Assembly: GCA_028065725.1 (NCBI GenBank)
Contig: JAPTVL010000266.1
Coordinates: 1 to 19,527, forward strand
Direction of reading: 5' to 3'
Length of the DNA stretch: 19,527 nt
DNA from: Betaproteobacteria bacterium
Lineage (GTDB): Bacteria; Pseudomonadota; Gammaproteobacteria; Burkholderiales; Rhodocyclaceae
The notes beneath the pieces are model-generated. The model was not told the origin of the DNA. It worked only from the letters and a program-made list of their open reading frames with translations, and did no database searches. Shown one piece after another: positions 17,858 through 19,527 of the stretch (position 1 is its first letter; each line of letters begins with the position of its first letter). A program made the position numbers and the translations under genes.

Positions 17858-18594
17858 CCGGGACCCGCGTCAAGACCGTCAACATCGCCATTGCTCATGA
17901 TCAGGCCCGCCTGTCAAAAGGACAAAAGGCGTTCAATGCCCTGATCAAGCAGATTGAAAACAGACGCGCCCGAGTGGCCGACTGGGAGGCAGCCATTCCG
18001 CCCTACCAGCAGAAATATGCCGATGACCTGCTGCCTCTGGTCGGGGCCTCGCTGGATTTGCAGGTCGAGATGGTGCACTGCCTCGACCGGGCCAGCGAGC
18101 AGAAAGGGCTGAGCAAAACAGAACGCAACATGATCGCAAGCTTGATTACCGAGTTGGCGGGGGCCTTGGTGGCCGATCGCGACGATGCGGAATTGAAAGC
18201 CATCTACAACAAGCACAGCCGGTCCGACTACGATAGCGAAGAGGCTGCCGCGGTCCAGGACATGATGCTGCAGCTGCTGGAACTGCAACTGGAGCTGGAA
18301 CACATCGACCAGGTGGCCATCAACAACCTCAGCGAAGAGCGGCTGCAGCACTACAACAGGATTCTGAAGGAACAGCTGGCCGAACTGGAGCAGGAGTTCC
18401 TGCATATCGAAGTCCGGTTCAAGGCGCAGTTTGACATCTCCCCGTTCGTGCGCGTGTCTCCCGACACCCTCATGCGCAGCCTCGCCAGCGACATCGACGG
18501 CATCCGGCGGGCCATCCGCGATCTGAAAAGAGATCTGCTGGCATTTGATGATCTCAAGAGGCTCAAGGCCTGGCTCAGGGAAATGCGGCGCTAA
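17854..18594 (+). CDS. DnaJ-related coiled-coil protein lacking the J domain, 246 aa
   Basis: Residues 19-137 (RLSKGQKAFNALIKQIENRR, later GLSKTERNMIASLITELAG, then KAIYNKHSRSDYDSEEAA) and residues 138-246 (LQLLELQLELEHIDQ, later LQHYNRILKEQLAELEQE) each match, from memory, the flanks of a proteobacterial family annotated as molecular chaperone DnaJ. In that family a J domain with an HPD motif sits between the two parts. Here the parts are joined directly around residue 137 and no HPD motif exists anywhere, so the J domain seems to have been deleted in frame. The protein is highly helical and charged, with no signal peptide or membrane segment. The start at 17854 is preferred over a TTG at 17749. 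It lies upstream of lnt on the same strand and is probably a host gene flanking the island. Confidence 0.7.
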   Translation: MTGTRVKTVNIAIAHDQARLSKGQKAFNALIKQIENRRARVADWEAAIPPYQQKYADDLLPLVGASLDLQVEMVHCLDRASEQKGLSKTERNMIASLITELAGALVADRDDAELKAIYNKHSRSDYDSEEAAAVQDMMLQLLELQLELEHIDQVAINNLSEERLQHYNRILKEQLAELEQEFLHIEVRFKAQFDISPFVRVSPDTLMRSLASDIDGIRRAIRDLKRDLLAFDDLKRLKAWLREMRR

Positions 18595-18626
18595 AGTTCT
18601 CGCGCGGGGGCCTGCCGCGAACGCGC

Positions 18627-18632
18627 TATGAT
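18627..18632 (+). promoter_or_regulatory. Candidate -10 element for lnt
   Basis: TATGAT matches the sigma-70 -10 consensus at 5 of 6 positions and lies 59 bases before the lnt ATG. No -35 hexamer is visible at 16-18 bp upstream. The earlier in-frame ATG at 18628 falls inside this element, which argues for the start at 18691. Confidence 0.3.
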
Positions 18633-18690
18633 AACCGCATATTTCGGCGATGCGCGATTCGCAGTCACCGCCATCTGGCGGAGCAACGAC

Positions 18691-19527
18691 ATGCGCAATT
18701 GGCGGAAAGCGACGGTTCTGGCTGCGGCGGGCCTGTCCGGCGGGATCTGCGTCCTGGGCTGGGCGCCGTTCGGCGGGTGGCCGCTGTCGTTCCTGGCCTA
18801 CGCCGTCCTGTTCCGCCTGCTGCGCACGACGCGGACGGCCTGGCAGGCCGGTATCCTCGGTCTGGCTTTCGGTCTGTCGCTGCACCTGGCCGGTCACGGC
18901 TGGGTGCTGGCGGCGCTGCACCGGCAGTCGGGGCTGGCGCTGGTGCCCGCGGCGCTCGCCACCGCGATCTTCGTCGGCTATCTGGCGTCATTCACGGCGC
19001 TGCCCTGCGCGCTCTGGCGGCTGACGGGCGAGGGCGGCAGGCTGTCGTCGGCGGCGGCCCTCGCGGCGCTGATGACGCTGGCCGAATGGAGCCGCAGCCT
19101 GTTGTTCAACGGCTTCACTTCCCTGTCCCTGGGCTACAGCTTCACCGACACGCCCCTGTCCGGTTACGCGCCGGTCGCCGGCGTCTATGGCCTGAGCTTC
19201 CTCGGCTATGGCGCGAGCGCAGCATTGGCGGCCGGCCGCGCCAGCATCCGTGCCAGTGCGTTGATGATCGCGGCGATAGCGGCGCTAATGGTCGCCGGCG
19301 GCCTCGCCCTGGGCGGCGTGGCCTGGGTGCAGCCGGCCGGACCGGCGCTCCACTTCCGTCTGCTCCAGACCGGCGTGCCGCAGAAGCGGAAGTTCGATTC
19401 CCGCTACTCGGGGCGGCAGATGCGGCGCCTGCTCGGACTCATCGAGCAGAGCCCCGCCGATCTGATCGTGACGCCGGAGACGGCCTTCGCCGCATCCTTG
19501 AACGATCTGCCCGGCGACATTCTGAGC
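18691..19527 (+). CDS. lnt: Apolipoprotein N-acyltransferase, N-terminal 279 residues (cut by window edge)
   Basis: Inner-membrane enzyme that transfers the third acyl chain from phospholipid to the N-terminal cysteine of lipoproteins. The first 215 residues form several hydrophobic helices: WAPFGGWPLSFLAYAVLF, then the helical runs around 54-66 and 86-106, and 187-212. The family signature EWSRSLLFNGFTSLSLGYSF, then PLSGYAPVAGVYGLSFLG, is at 132-172. The nitrilase domain starts near 222 (FRLLQTGVPQKRKFD), with the expected catalytic glutamate in TPETAF (E263). The remaining catalytic Lys and Cys lie beyond the window. The start at 18691 has GGAG 7 bases upstream; an in-frame ATG at 18628 would add 21 residues and overlaps the likely -10. 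A 96-base gap follows the DnaJ-like gene. It is a housekeeping gene marking the edge of the island. Confidence 0.93.
   Translation, partial: MRNWRKATVLAAAGLSGGICVLGWAPFGGWPLSFLAYAVLFRLLRTTRTAWQAGILGLAFGLSLHLAGHGWVLAALHRQSGLALVPAALATAIFVGYLASFTALPCALWRLTGEGGRLSSAAALAALMTLAEWSRSLLFNGFTSLSLGYSFTDTPLSGYAPVAGVYGLSFLGYGASAALAAGRASIRASALMIAAIAALMVAGGLALGGVAWVQPAGPALHFRLLQTGVPQKRKFDSRYSGRQMRRLLGLIEQSPADLIVTPETAFAASLNDLPGDILS

Noticed and set aside
18595..18690. Terminator between the DnaJ-like gene and lnt
   Set aside because: Only a 5-bp CGCGG/CCGCG stem and no T-run; not convincing.

Overview
The window is GC-rich (roughly 60-65 % by hand counts of sampled lines) and looks like a proteobacterial chromosome, most likely a betaproteobacterium or related lineage. 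The right edge holds an apolipoprotein N-acyltransferase (lnt) and a relative of a proteobacterial DnaJ-like coiled-coil family. The left edge holds an EVE-domain gene. Everything between them is one long defence operon on the minus strand, read from about 17.7 kb down to 1.

In transcription order the minus-strand genes are: (1) an SNF2/DEAH helicase with a C-terminal DUF3883-like EVK domain; (2) a decayed AlbA_2-type ATPase/regulator fragment; (3) an AAA_21/OLD-type ATPase and (4) a DUF4276 TOPRIM-like partner; (5) a DUF4062-HATPase fusion; (6) a DUF1156 adenine DNA methyltransferase; (7) a small HEPN protein, (8) a KGGxGR deviant-Walker ATPase and (9) a second P-loop ATPase, all three translationally coupled; (10-11) a MntA-HepT toxin-antitoxin pair; (12) a Swt1-HEPN/DUF499 AAA ATPase; (13) the start of an EVE-domain protein. 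Genes are separated by 12 bp or less or overlap at most junctions, so one or a few polycistronic mRNAs are likely.

The core appears to be helicase + DUF1156 methyltransferase + DUF499 ATPase. The DUF1156/DUF499 pair is what I know from type 3 BREX (PglXI and BrxC), and the helicase resembles the SNF2-type DISARM helicase DrmD. No PglZ phosphatase, DUF1998 protein, YprA-type helicase or phospholipase D gene is present in the window. It is therefore a modification-based system outside the standard definitions as far as can be seen here, loaded with accessory modules: three HEPN domains, a PARIS-like ATPase/TOPRIM pair and a DUF4062 sensor-like protein.

The strongest evidence for modular assembly is a 62-bp direct repeat (60/62 identical) that carries the DUF4276/DUF1156 gene junction. 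It lies on both sides of the DUF4062 gene and leaves a 23-codon stub of the methyltransferase start. A third, degenerate 19-bp copy lies beside the pseudogene in front of the AAA_21 gene. Other oddities are a REP-like palindrome translated in frame inside the methyltransferase, a helically phased repeat array in the 239-bp gap before it, and a DnaJ-family neighbour that seems to have lost its J domain.

On the plus strand, a short intergenic region with palindromes (about 17634-17815) separates the operon from the DnaJ-like gene and lnt, which are probably host genes flanking the island.
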